From Chitinophaga pinensis (GTDB taxonomy: Bacteria; Bacteroidota; Bacteroidia; 2-12-FULL-35-15), in the NCBI GenBank assembly GCA_945885475.1, contig CAMCYR010000018.1:1-57416 (forward strand): a stretch of DNA of 57,416 bases. The letters are read 5' to 3'. The position numbers and the translations under genes are program-made. Shown here in pieces: positions 16,766 through 25,068 of the stretch. The notes under the pieces are model-generated. The model was not told the DNA's origin. It searched no databases and saw nothing but the letters and a program-made list of their open reading frames with translations. Within the stretch, counting starts at the first letter, position 1, and each line of letters begins with the position of its first letter.

Positions 16766-17545
16766 ATGAAATATTTTTTTATAACTACATTAACTCCAAG
16801 AGAGCTTCTAACCCCATTAAGAAGTGCATTGTTTGAATTGTATTTGAAATCTTTAAAAAATCAAACACACAAGGACTGGGAAGTATTGTTAGTTGGTGAA
16901 GAAGACAAGCGCGAAGGAAATTTTATTTATTTGAAATCTTCATCCAAAAGTAAATCAGATAAGTTGAAGGTTGCTCATCACTATTTGTTGGAAATACAAA
17001 ACAAACCCGATTTTATCATTCGGTTTGATGACGATGACATTATTTCACCGTCTGTTTTGCAAAAAGCTTCGGAAATTGATTTCGATTGTTATGCTGATTC
17101 TTTCCATTCTTTTTATGATATTACCAGTGGTAAAACGAGTCAGCAAAAGCGAAATTGGCTACCGAATACCGTTATTCATAAATTTGAATATGCTATGGCA
17201 GAGTATGGCGAAGAAAAAATACCTCTTTTTATGCATGACCATAGCCAAGCATGGCATGTTTATTATTCTTCAAAAAAAATAGTATATGCTCCCAAATTAC
17301 ATCCGATTTATTTGAGAATTATTTCACCAACTACTATTACAAGTAAGATGGATGTCTTAAAGCTTAATAATGTCAGTGAATTTAATAAAAGTGCTTATTC
17401 TGTATATTTAAAAAGTTTTGGAAATTGGAGAAAATTTGATACTCCAGATTTTAAGCAGTATTTTGATCCCTTAGTAAAGGTCTGGGAGTCTTTTTCAAAT
17501 AGTAAAATTCTACTTAAGAAGAATTTTTTAGATTTTTTTAGATAG
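16766..17545 (+). CDS. GT-A glycosyltransferase, putative rhamnosyltransferase-like
   Basis: 259 residues. It opens with FFITTLTPREL rather than the classical VSVIIP of GT2 enzymes, has NQTHKDWEVLLVGEE and an acidic metal-binding cluster in FIIRFDDDDIISPSVL (about residue 90), and a His/Trp segment (HDHSQAWHVYY) later. The layout resembles putative rhamnosyltransferase families, but the donor sugar cannot be inferred. It is preceded by an 85-bp gap with no clear promoter and followed by another glycosyltransferase after 2 bp. Confidence 0.75.
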   Translation: MKYFFITTLTPRELLTPLRSALFELYLKSLKNQTHKDWEVLLVGEEDKREGNFIYLKSSSKSKSDKLKVAHHYLLEIQNKPDFIIRFDDDDIISPSVLQKASEIDFDCYADSFHSFYDITSGKTSQQKRNWLPNTVIHKFEYAMAEYGEEKIPLFMHDHSQAWHVYYSSKKIVYAPKLHPIYLRIISPTTITSKMDVLKLNNVSEFNKSAYSVYLKSFGNWRKFDTPDFKQYFDPLVKVWESFSNSKILLKKNFLDFFR

Positions 17546-17547
17546 CT

Positions 17548-18462
17548 ATGTTAGTTTCAGTAATTATTCCTTGTTACAATGTTGAGGCGTTTGTTGAAGA
17601 ATGCCTTGATTCTGTTTTAAATCAAAGTTATTCTGAGATCGAAATTATTTGTATAGACAATAACTCAACTGATAATACACTCAGGATCATTTCAAAGTAT
17701 GCGTTTGATTTCCCCAATAAAATAATTGTATTATCTGAAGGTCAAAAGGGTGCGTCCTTTGCAAGAAATCTTGGGCTGTATCATGCAAAAGGGAAATGGA
17801 TTCAGTTTTTGGATGCAGATGATTTATTGAGCCCTGAAAAAATTGCACATCAAGTAACTTACTCACTACAAAATGAACAAGCAGGTTTTATTGCAGCTTC
17901 ATTTTTCAAACAACGGATTGGTGGTAACATTGAAGAATTTATTCTTGAGAAAACGGATCCATTCAAAGCACTTTTTGTTACAAAACTTGGTAATACCTGC
18001 GCAAATCTCTTTCTGACATCCTCGGTAAGAGATATTGGTGGCTGGAATACGGATTTGAAAAGTTCTCAAGAAACAGATCTTATGTTCAGATTGTTACAAA
18101 ACAAAACAGTCGTTTTGTTTGATAATTTACCTTTTACCACAATAAGAGAAAGGGAATCTGGCCAAATTTCGCAATCCGATCCGAATAAAAATTGGATACA
18201 ATATATTGAGCTCCGCTTTGCGATTTTGGTCTATTTGAAAAATAATTGCAGCGACTATTTTGAAATAGAAAAAGGATTTTATTATCAAAAATTATTTCTT
18301 CAGCTCAAAAAGATGGCTTCTTTTGATTTGAAAAGAGCACATAATCTTTATGATACATATTTTGAAAAGGATTACTCCCCTTTCAAATCGAATATATTGA
18401 ACATCTTTTTTAAACTAATTGGATTTAAAGCCTTCATGATGATGAATAATTTAAGGCGATAA
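17548..18462 (+). CDS. Family 2 glycosyltransferase
   Basis: 304 residues. Canonical GT2 features: VSVIIPCYNVEAFVEECLDSVL at the start, an IDNNSTDNTL loop, and a metal-binding IQFLDADD (about 86-93). An ED-like motif is in SSQETDLMFRLL. Inverting transferase predicted to add one sugar to the polysaccharide repeat on the cytoplasmic side. It ends before a 146-bp gap that holds an internal promoter. Confidence 0.9.
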   Translation: MLVSVIIPCYNVEAFVEECLDSVLNQSYSEIEIICIDNNSTDNTLRIISKYAFDFPNKIIVLSEGQKGASFARNLGLYHAKGKWIQFLDADDLLSPEKIAHQVTYSLQNEQAGFIAASFFKQRIGGNIEEFILEKTDPFKALFVTKLGNTCANLFLTSSVRDIGGWNTDLKSSQETDLMFRLLQNKTVVLFDNLPFTTIRERESGQISQSDPNKNWIQYIELRFAILVYLKNNCSDYFEIEKGFYYQKLFLQLKKMASFDLKRAHNLYDTYFEKDYSPFKSNILNIFFKLIGFKAFMMMNNLRR

Positions 18463-18504
18463 TTTTACTGCTTTCTATTTAGCTAAATTCCAATTAATGG
18501 TTAA

Positions 18505-18536
18505 GTTGTCATATAAGCCTTTTTTGATTAAATTTG
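18505..18536 (+). promoter_or_regulatory. Internal promoter in the glycosyltransferase block
   Basis: TAAATTTG at 18529-18536 matches TAnnTTTG; GTTG at 18505-18508 lies 20 bases upstream and approximates the -33 TTTG. The gene it would serve starts with GTG at 18609. It suggests that the second half of the block can be transcribed separately. Confidence 0.55.
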
Positions 18537-18608
18537 TATATTCTGCTAATGAAATCAAATTCGATTTATTAGTTTTAAATTATAGAATGGGATTGTAAAT
18601 TTAAAATA

Positions 18609-19508
18609 GTGCAACAATTGGTTTCCGTTATTATTCCTTGTCATAATTCAACCTTAACTATACAAAGAGCTATAACTAGTGTTTTAGTTCAAACCTATCA
18701 TAATATTGAGCTTGTCATCGTAGATGATGCTTCAGTAGATTTCGAAATACTTTCAGAAATTGTAATTAAATTTAATGATAATAGGATAAAGCTTTTTCGT
18801 CACGAAATCAATAAAAATGGTTCAGCGGCAAGAAATACAGGCATTATAAATGCCAAAGGAGATTATATAGCTTTTCTTGATTCGGATGATGAATGGTTTC
18901 CAGAGCATTTGGAAAAGTCAATTGTTCAATTCAAGAAGGTAAACTCTGAAAATTATATTGTTTATTGTAAAAATTTAGTCAAAACTACAAACAACGATGA
19001 TTTGATTATGCCCGCTGTGGGGATTGGTTTATCGGAAAAAGTAAGTAATTACTTGTTTTGTAACAATGGATACATGTCCACACCTTCTTTGTTTGGGTCC
19101 GCTGCAACCTTCAAAAAAAATTTATTCGATGAAACGCTAATAAGACACCAAGATTACGACTTGCTTTTACGGTTGGATGCTGGTGGATTTCGCTTTTCAT
19201 TAGCGGATCACATTGGCGTAATTGTGCATTGGGAAAATAATGATACAGTAAAGAAGGGTGGTACACCTCAATTTTCTCTCGATTTTGTAAGAAAAAACAA
19301 AGGGTTTTTTACTGCAAAGTCATATACGTGTTTTGTACTTAAAAATGTTGTTTTCCCTATTTTTATTAAAAAGGAAAGGATGAAAGGTTTGAAAATATTT
19401 TTAAGCGATTGCAATCCTTTTTATGTAAGCCTTAAAAATTGGGTTTTTTGTTTTGACTATTTTTTTTGGGGGCGGCTCAACTGGGTAAAATTATTTGTAG
19501 GGAAATGA
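18609..19508 (+). CDS. Family 2 glycosyltransferase (GTG start)
   Basis: 299 residues from a GTG at 18609; the reading begins QQLVSVIIPCHNSTLT, so the true N-terminus cannot be much later. GT2 signatures are the IVDDASVDF loop and AFLDSDDEWFP (about 88-98). A second acidic site is in RHQDYDLLLRL. The hydrophobic end (VFCFDYFFW) may touch the membrane. The stop overlaps the start of the next gene in an ATGA junction, showing translational coupling. Confidence 0.88.
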   Translation: MQQLVSVIIPCHNSTLTIQRAITSVLVQTYHNIELVIVDDASVDFEILSEIVIKFNDNRIKLFRHEINKNGSAARNTGIINAKGDYIAFLDSDDEWFPEHLEKSIVQFKKVNSENYIVYCKNLVKTTNNDDLIMPAVGIGLSEKVSNYLFCNNGYMSTPSLFGSAATFKKNLFDETLIRHQDYDLLLRLDAGGFRFSLADHIGVIVHWENNDTVKKGGTPQFSLDFVRKNKGFFTAKSYTCFVLKNVVFPIFIKKERMKGLKIFLSDCNPFYVSLKNWVFCFDYFFWGRLNWVKLFVGK

Positions 19509-20629
19509 AAATAATTAACAATAATCCTGAAGCCTATCCTGAGAAAAGAAACATTACTCTTTTTGGAAAAGATTCGATTAAATATATTGAAGATTTTTTT
19601 TGTTATGCAAATAAACTTAAACATAAGTTAACAGGAAAAGGAAACAATCTTTTTTATAAAGGTTTTTTTTATTCGATAACAGATCAAAAAACTCCATGCC
19701 ATTTTTTTAATTGCATTAACTTAGGTAAGAATTCTTGGGTAGTTACTTTTGAAACAACCCTTCCGCGTTTAGGATTGGCGAGCGGTTTTTGGTATAAACG
19801 TGGAGTAAAGCAGCTGGTGAAACCCAATTGCAAAAAAATAATCGCTCTTTCACAATGTTCGTTTGATAGGCAAGTTGACTATCTTCAAAAAAATTTTCCT
19901 CATTTGCTAAACTCAATAAAGGAAAAAATGGTAGTTATGCATCCACCTCAGAAAATGCTTATCCAATCATATGAAGAGAAAAAAATTTCGAACAAGGAAG
20001 TAGTTTTTACGATTGTCGGCTCTGATTTTTTTAGAAAGGGAGGACGTGAAGTACTTTCGGCTTTTGAAGCGTTAATCCCCCAGTTTCCTAATTTGAAGCT
20101 CAATATTATTAGTGATTTGGTTTATGGAGATTATGCCTCAAAGACAACAATTGAGGACTATCATTTTGCAAAAAAAACAATTGAAGACCATCACAAGAAT
20201 ATCTTTTGCTATAATGGATTATCAAATAGTAGGGTATTGGAAATATTGCAAAAATCGCATGTTGGATTGTTACCCTCTTGGGGAGATACTTATGGATATT
20301 CTGTTATAGAGGCGCAATCAGCAGGATGTCCCGTTATAACAACCAACATTCGAGCATTTCCAGAAATAAACAACAATGCAATAGGCTGGATTATTGATGT
20401 TCCCTTGAATCAAGACAAAGACGCTGATGTGGATACTTTGGAAAAAAGGGCTAAATTTAGAACTGTTTTAGAGAACGGATTGGTTAAAATAATTTCAGAT
20501 ATTATGAACGGAACAAGTTCTATAAAAGAAAAAGGTTGTTTAGCGTTGGAAAGAATTAAGAGTGACCATTCCCCCGAAGACCATAAGGCTAAACTGATAG
20601 ATATTTATAATAAACATTTTAAAAGTTGA
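19505..20629 (+). CDS. GT-B glycosyltransferase, family 4 type
   Basis: 374 residues using the ATG at 19505 that overlaps the upstream stop (ATGA). An earlier in-frame start at 19466 would place 13 extra residues inside the upstream gene and is less likely. The C-terminal half has a GT4-like nucleotide-binding region: FTIVGSDFFRKGG, then LLPSWGDTYGYSVIEAQSAG followed by CPVITTNI. Asp replaces the first Glu of the E-x7-E signature, a known variation. Probable retaining sugar transferase of the polysaccharide pathway. Confidence 0.85.
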   Translation: MKIINNNPEAYPEKRNITLFGKDSIKYIEDFFCYANKLKHKLTGKGNNLFYKGFFYSITDQKTPCHFFNCINLGKNSWVVTFETTLPRLGLASGFWYKRGVKQLVKPNCKKIIALSQCSFDRQVDYLQKNFPHLLNSIKEKMVVMHPPQKMLIQSYEEKKISNKEVVFTIVGSDFFRKGGREVLSAFEALIPQFPNLKLNIISDLVYGDYASKTTIEDYHFAKKTIEDHHKNIFCYNGLSNSRVLEILQKSHVGLLPSWGDTYGYSVIEAQSAGCPVITTNIRAFPEINNNAIGWIIDVPLNQDKDADVDTLEKRAKFRTVLENGLVKIISDIMNGTSSIKEKGCLALERIKSDHSPEDHKAKLIDIYNKHFKS

Positions 20630-20633
20630 ACCG

Positions 20634-21515
20634 ATGAAGTTAACTTTTCACGAAGGAAAAAATTTTGGTGACGCTTTAAATCCCTTAATTTTCCATCATT
20701 TTTTAGGCGAATCATTTTTTGACAACGATTCTTCAGTACAGTTTCTTGGAATAGGTTCCATTTTGGGGCTAAAAAAAAGTGCTGGAAAGAAAATTGTTTT
20801 TTCCTCTGGTTATGCTGCTGGAGATGATAGTTCATACGGTGCAGCTCCTATAATTGATAATAATTATGATATAGTTTGTGTTAGAGGTCCTAAAACGGCT
20901 AAGGCGTTAAATTTATCCCCAGATAAAGCCGTTACCGATGGAGCAGTATTATTGCCATGCTTTTATTTTCCTGAAGTCAAATTCCCAAAGTATAAGTATT
21001 CATTAATATTACATCATAAAAGCCTTGATTTTTACAATGAATGGTCATCATTGTGCGAAGAAATAGGTATTCATTTGATTGATGTTCGAAAGGATATAAA
21101 TCTAGTGCTTTCCGAGATTGTGAGCTCCGAGAAAGTATTTTGTGAGGCAATGCATGGAGCAATTGTTGCAGATTCCTATCGCATTCCATGGTTAGCTGTT
21201 AATTTTTATCCGCATATTAATTTCTTTAAATGGCAGGATTGGTGTGAGTCTTTATTAATGAATTACAATCCTCAAAACTGTTATCATTATTTACATGATG
21301 TTGAGTTTTTAGAAATGGTCATTAAGAAAAAAACACATTTACCAAGTTTCCTTTCTAAACCATTGGCAAAATACTTTTTATCCTCTCGAATTAGAAAAAA
21401 TCAAAAGTTTCTGAATGCTTTGAAATTGCAGAACGGTAATTTATCTAATGAACTTGTCCTGCAAGAAAAACAAGGTATATTAGTAGAAAAAATTGAAAAA
21501 TTAAAAGCTAAATGA
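20634..21515 (+). CDS. Polysaccharide pyruvyltransferase family protein
   Basis: 293 residues. Conserved features of the CsaB/ExoV-type fold: NFGDALNPLIFHHFLG near the N-terminus, a GIGSIL strand, CVRGPKTAKAL (donor-binding Arg-Gly-Pro) and an FCEAMHGAIVADSYRIPW segment with the catalytic-region His. Members add ketal-linked pyruvate from phosphoenolpyruvate to sugars and so give the polymer negative charge. Overlaps the next gene by ATGA at 21512-21515. Confidence 0.9.
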   Translation: MKLTFHEGKNFGDALNPLIFHHFLGESFFDNDSSVQFLGIGSILGLKKSAGKKIVFSSGYAAGDDSSYGAAPIIDNNYDIVCVRGPKTAKALNLSPDKAVTDGAVLLPCFYFPEVKFPKYKYSLILHHKSLDFYNEWSSLCEEIGIHLIDVRKDINLVLSEIVSSEKVFCEAMHGAIVADSYRIPWLAVNFYPHINFFKWQDWCESLLMNYNPQNCYHYLHDVEFLEMVIKKKTHLPSFLSKPLAKYFLSSRIRKNQKFLNALKLQNGNLSNELVLQEKQGILVEKIEKLKAK

Positions 21516-22669
21516 AAATAGGAATTATTTCTTCTATGGCTTCAATGCCCTGGGGTGGTAGTGAAGAACTTTGGTTTTCATTAGGGAAAGTTGCTCTGAA
21601 AGAAAAGATAGAAGTTTCTGTTTGCGTTTTTGATTGGGATGAAGTACCTGATAAAATTACAAAAATTGAAAAGCTGGGCGCTAAAGTTTATTTTCGATCA
21701 CGAATAAGCTTTTCTGATATAAGAGGAAAGATAAAAGGTAAATTAACACAGCTTTTTGCAGCTGAAAAACAGTTGCATCAGTTTGTTAAAAAGGAAAACC
21801 CTGATTTTTTATTTGTTAGCACTGGGGCATTTTGTGATTTAGAAATTGATTCTTTGAGAGCATTTTTATTAAAAGTGAATATCCCATTTTATATTGTTGT
21901 TCATTCTAATAATGATACTTATAGCTTGAATTACAGCAAAATTAGTGCAGTTCGAGATGTCTCAGAGAAAGCAAAAAAAATATTTTTTGTTGCAGATAAA
22001 CTCAGGCAACAAGCAGAACGCCAAATTGCATTTAATTTTAAAAACAGTGATATTGTGCATAATCCTATAAATATGGATGTGTTCGGGGTTATTGATTACC
22101 TCGAGTCGGATATCATTCAAATGGCTTGTGTAGGAACAATACAGTTTGCCGTTAAAGGGCAATCGTTATTGTTGCAAATTTTGAATTCGGAAAAATGGAG
22201 GAATAGAAAATGGGTACTTAACATTTTTGGAACGGGAGTTGACCTAGCCTTGTGCAAAGAGCTAATTGAATTTTTTGGGCTGTCCGACAAGGTATTTATC
22301 AAAGGGCACGTAAAAGATATTAGAACAGATATTTGGTCTAAAAATCATATACTTTTAATGCCTTCTTTTATAGAAGGAATGCCTCTGGCCATGATGGAAG
22401 CAATGTTGTGTGGACGAACACTTGTAGCTACAGATGTGGGAGGCGTTAGGGAAATTGTTGAAGATGAATTAACGGGCTTTATTTCTCAGGGGGCCACCTA
22501 TTATTCTTTTGAAAATGCACTTGAAAGAGCGTGGCAGAAAAAAGTTGATTGGGCAAAAATGGGCGAAAATGCATTTAACAAAGCAATGAATATTTATAAA
22601 ACAGATCCTATTCCTAAACTACTTCACAGTATGTTGAATGATTTAAAAGATTCAAATAAAAGCGATTAA
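21512..22669 (+). CDS. GT-B glycosyltransferase, family 4 type
   Basis: 385 residues. Starts MKIGIISSMASMPWGGSEE, a typical GT4 N-terminal glycine loop. The C-terminal signature EGMPLAMMEAMLCGRTLVA keeps the E-x7-E pair and is followed by TDVGGVREIVED. Translationally coupled to the pyruvyltransferase (ATGA overlap). Donor unknown. Confidence 0.9.
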   Translation: MKIGIISSMASMPWGGSEELWFSLGKVALKEKIEVSVCVFDWDEVPDKITKIEKLGAKVYFRSRISFSDIRGKIKGKLTQLFAAEKQLHQFVKKENPDFLFVSTGAFCDLEIDSLRAFLLKVNIPFYIVVHSNNDTYSLNYSKISAVRDVSEKAKKIFFVADKLRQQAERQIAFNFKNSDIVHNPINMDVFGVIDYLESDIIQMACVGTIQFAVKGQSLLLQILNSEKWRNRKWVLNIFGTGVDLALCKELIEFFGLSDKVFIKGHVKDIRTDIWSKNHILLMPSFIEGMPLAMMEAMLCGRTLVATDVGGVREIVEDELTGFISQGATYYSFENALERAWQKKVDWAKMGENAFNKAMNIYKTDPIPKLLHSMLNDLKDSNKSD

Positions 22670-22679
22670 ATTTTATTCA

Positions 22680-23549
22680 ATGATTGATATAATTGTCCCT
22701 ACATATAATCGATATGATGATGTTGTAAAATTTATTGAAGAAATAAATAAACAAACCTATCAGCATTTCCAGGTTGTATTTATAGATGATAATGGAAGTG
22801 TAGATATTGAGACAATCATATCAAAAGAAGGTCATAGATTCAAGTACATAAAGTTGGATGAAAATAGAGGACAGGCGTATGCAAGAAATCATGCAGCGAA
22901 ACAATCTACGGCCGATTTTTTGTTTTTCCTAGATGATGATGCGTGGTTTATGAACGATACAGCTCTAGAGAATTTTGTTTCAGAAGCTGATACATATGAA
23001 TGCGATGGTTGGATGTTTGATGTTAAGGAACCCAACAAAGAGTTGTTAAGTTTGCGGATAAAAAAAAATAATGGCGATGCCATCGGTGAATTTGTGGCAT
23101 GCGCATGTGCTTTTAGGAGAAAATCGTTTGAAGAAATTGGGGGTTTTTTGCCGTTTTTTCATTCATATGGTGAAGAAACAGAAGTTGTTATGAGACTGAT
23201 TTTGCAAGGCAAAAAAATGATTTTTTTGCCACTTATTCAAGTGTTTCATAATTATGAACCTGGCGCTCGTTCTCGTGAATGGATGAATCGATTTTTATTT
23301 AATTCAATGCGAAACGATATTTATATTGTGTTGTTACATTATCCTTTGTTTCTAATTCCAGTTTATTCTCTTTTGAAATATTTTTCGCGACTAATTTGGA
23401 TATTAAAAGTCGCTGAAAATAAGTTTGATGCTTTTCGTAAAACAACAGCAGGATTATTTTATTCAATTCGCTCGTATCATAAAATAGGAAAGTATAGATC
23501 GACTTTAACTTTGAAGCAGTTCAATTATTGGTTAAGTATTAGATGGTAA
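22680..23549 (+). CDS. Family 2 glycosyltransferase with C-terminal membrane part
   Basis: 289 residues. IDIIVPTYNRYDDV and VVFIDDNGSVD open the GT2 domain; the metal site is FLFFLDDDAWF (about 80-90). An acidic EETEVVMRL (about 166) and a hydrophobic hairpin (YIVLLHYPLFLIPVYSLL, about 216-233) follow, as in rhamnosyl/galactosyl transferases that sit on the membrane. It is the last gene of the tightly packed glycosyltransferase block; a 93-bp gap separates it from the DUF4956 gene. Confidence 0.88.
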   Translation: MIDIIVPTYNRYDDVVKFIEEINKQTYQHFQVVFIDDNGSVDIETIISKEGHRFKYIKLDENRGQAYARNHAAKQSTADFLFFLDDDAWFMNDTALENFVSEADTYECDGWMFDVKEPNKELLSLRIKKNNGDAIGEFVACACAFRRKSFEEIGGFLPFFHSYGEETEVVMRLILQGKKMIFLPLIQVFHNYEPGARSREWMNRFLFNSMRNDIYIVLLHYPLFLIPVYSLLKYFSRLIWILKVAENKFDAFRKTTAGLFYSIRSYHKIGKYRSTLTLKQFNYWLSIRW

Positions 23550-23610
23550 AATGAGAATTGTTTATTAATGTATAGGAAAAGTATTTCTATTAACCATTGG
23601 GAAAAATGCT

Positions 23611-23618
23611 TAATTTTG
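23611..23618 (+). promoter_or_regulatory. Probable -7 element before the DUF4956/VTC/CotH block
   Basis: TAATTTTG matches TAnnTTTG and lies 24 bases before the ATG at 23643. No convincing TTTG is found 19 bases upstream, so confidence is limited. It would separate the DUF4956-VTC-CotH genes from the glycosyltransferase block. Confidence 0.45.
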
Positions 23619-23642
23619 TGAAAAAATATTAATTAGCTGCAA

Positions 23643-24326
23643 ATGAGTGATTTGAAAACGTTTTTAGTCGACAACCTTTCTGGCTTTTCACCTAAAGCCA
23701 TTCCTGGTTTTATATTCAGTTTTATAGTTTGTACAGTCCTTGCATTTATTTTAGGAAAATTTTATGTGCGTTACGGGAATGCCTTGTCGAACCGTAAGTC
23801 TTTCGCAAAGAACTTTATTGTCCTAGCAATCACTACCATGTTCATTATTTCTGTCGTGAAATCTTCCCTCGCATTGTCATTAGGTTTAGTGGGTGCCTTG
23901 TCTATTGTTCGTTTCCGTGCAGCTATTAAAGAACCGGAAGAGTTGACTTATTTGTTTTTAACCATTGCGATCGGTTTGGGTTGTGGTGCAAACCTCACCC
24001 TATTGACAGTTATCGCCTTTTTCGGTTTTATTGCTGTTATCTGGTTTGTAAACCGCTACCAAAAGAATGCCGAAGGTCAGAATTTGTACCTGACCATCAG
24101 CTCGAATCAACCACAGATAGTCGACTTGAAAATCATTGTTGAATTATTAAAGAAGTACTGCTCAGGCATTAAGTTAAAACGTACCGATGAAACGGCATCT
24201 GCCATGGAAGCATCCTTCTTTGTTGAATTTGATGATTTTGAAAAATTAGAGTTAGCGAAGGCGGAACTTAAAAACATGCACCCTTCCGTTTCCATCAGTT
24301 TTATGGATAATACCCGTGATTTTTAA
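23643..24326 (+). CDS. DUF4956 membrane protein
   Basis: 227 residues. Three to four membrane helices (about 22-40, 57-75, 76-90 and 104-132) are followed by a soluble alpha/beta domain of about 90 residues (LYLTISSNQPQIVDLKIIVELL ... VSISFMDN). The family hallmark GLVGALSIVRFRAA at 81-94 is intact, followed by IKEPEEL. Its biochemical role is not established. The family commonly lies next to VTC-domain and CotH genes, as here, which suggests it helps make, move or regulate polyphosphate or another phosphoryl donor at the membrane. The VTC gene follows 26 bp downstream. Confidence 0.92.
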   Translation: MSDLKTFLVDNLSGFSPKAIPGFIFSFIVCTVLAFILGKFYVRYGNALSNRKSFAKNFIVLAITTMFIISVVKSSLALSLGLVGALSIVRFRAAIKEPEELTYLFLTIAIGLGCGANLTLLTVIAFFGFIAVIWFVNRYQKNAEGQNLYLTISSNQPQIVDLKIIVELLKKYCSGIKLKRTDETASAMEASFFVEFDDFEKLELAKAELKNMHPSVSISFMDNTRDF

Positions 24327-24352
24327 ACGATCCATTTTATTCAAAAATAAAG

Positions 24353-25042
24353 ATGTCCTTAATTCAGTCGGAACCCTTGCGCTACGAGCGTAAATTTTTG
24401 ATCACCGATTATTCTCAAGCAGATGTGGCACAGCTGATCAAATTTCATCCGGCTTGTTTCACCGAGATCTTTCACAAGCGTACAATCAATAATATCTATT
24501 TCGATACTTTGGGAATGACCAATTATTTCGATAATGTAGAAGGCGAAAAAAATCGCATCAAGGTCAGGATGCGTTGGTACGGTAATCTTTTTGGAAACAT
24601 TCAATCACCCACGTTGGAGTATAAAATTAAAAAAGGATTGCTTGGAAACAAAGTATCTTATGTATTGAATCCCTTTGTGCTCGATACTGATTTTGATAAA
24701 AACCAGATCTCTCAGGCCTTAGATCGTGATTCGATTCCATTGTCTGTGAAAGAAGAAGTACTGTCACTGAAACCGACTTTACTGAACTCATACATCCGTA
24801 GCTATTATTTATCAGCGGACAAAAAATTCAGGATCACCATCGATCATCAGTTAACCTATTATAAAATTGCGTATTCAGGAAATACCTTTTTAAATAAAAA
24901 AACTGATTTTAATGCGACTGTACTGGAATTAAAATACGATTCAGTTTATGAAGAGGAAGCGAAAGAGGTAGGAAGTGCATTTCCTTTTATGCTGACGAAG
25001 AATTCGAAATATTTACAAGGATTAGAACGAGTATTTCTTTAG
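24353..25042 (+). CDS. VTC-domain polyphosphate polymerase family protein
   Basis: 229 residues, the size of a lone VTC tunnel domain. Tunnel-lining basic and acidic residues are all in place: RYERKF (10-15), YFDT (49-52), R68/K70/R72/R74 in NRIKVRMRW, EYKIKK (89-94), YIRSYY (147-152), ELKYD (192-196) and KNSKYLQGLE (216-225). In yeast Vtc4 this domain makes inorganic polyphosphate from ATP; bacterial relatives are annotated by homology. No SPX or membrane segment is attached, so membrane linkage could come from the DUF4956 partner encoded just upstream. CotH kinase 1 follows 26 bp downstream. Confidence 0.92.
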   Translation: MSLIQSEPLRYERKFLITDYSQADVAQLIKFHPACFTEIFHKRTINNIYFDTLGMTNYFDNVEGEKNRIKVRMRWYGNLFGNIQSPTLEYKIKKGLLGNKVSYVLNPFVLDTDFDKNQISQALDRDSIPLSVKEEVLSLKPTLLNSYIRSYYLSADKKFRITIDHQLTYYKIAYSGNTFLNKKTDFNATVLELKYDSVYEEEAKEVGSAFPFMLTKNSKYLQGLERVFL

Positions 25043-25068
25043 AATACGGTCAGACTCCCCTCAAAACA

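Noticed and set aside
19466-19504. Upstream start for the glycosyltransferase ending at 20629
   Set aside because: It would lie inside the preceding gene, while ATG 19505 gives a standard ATGA coupling.
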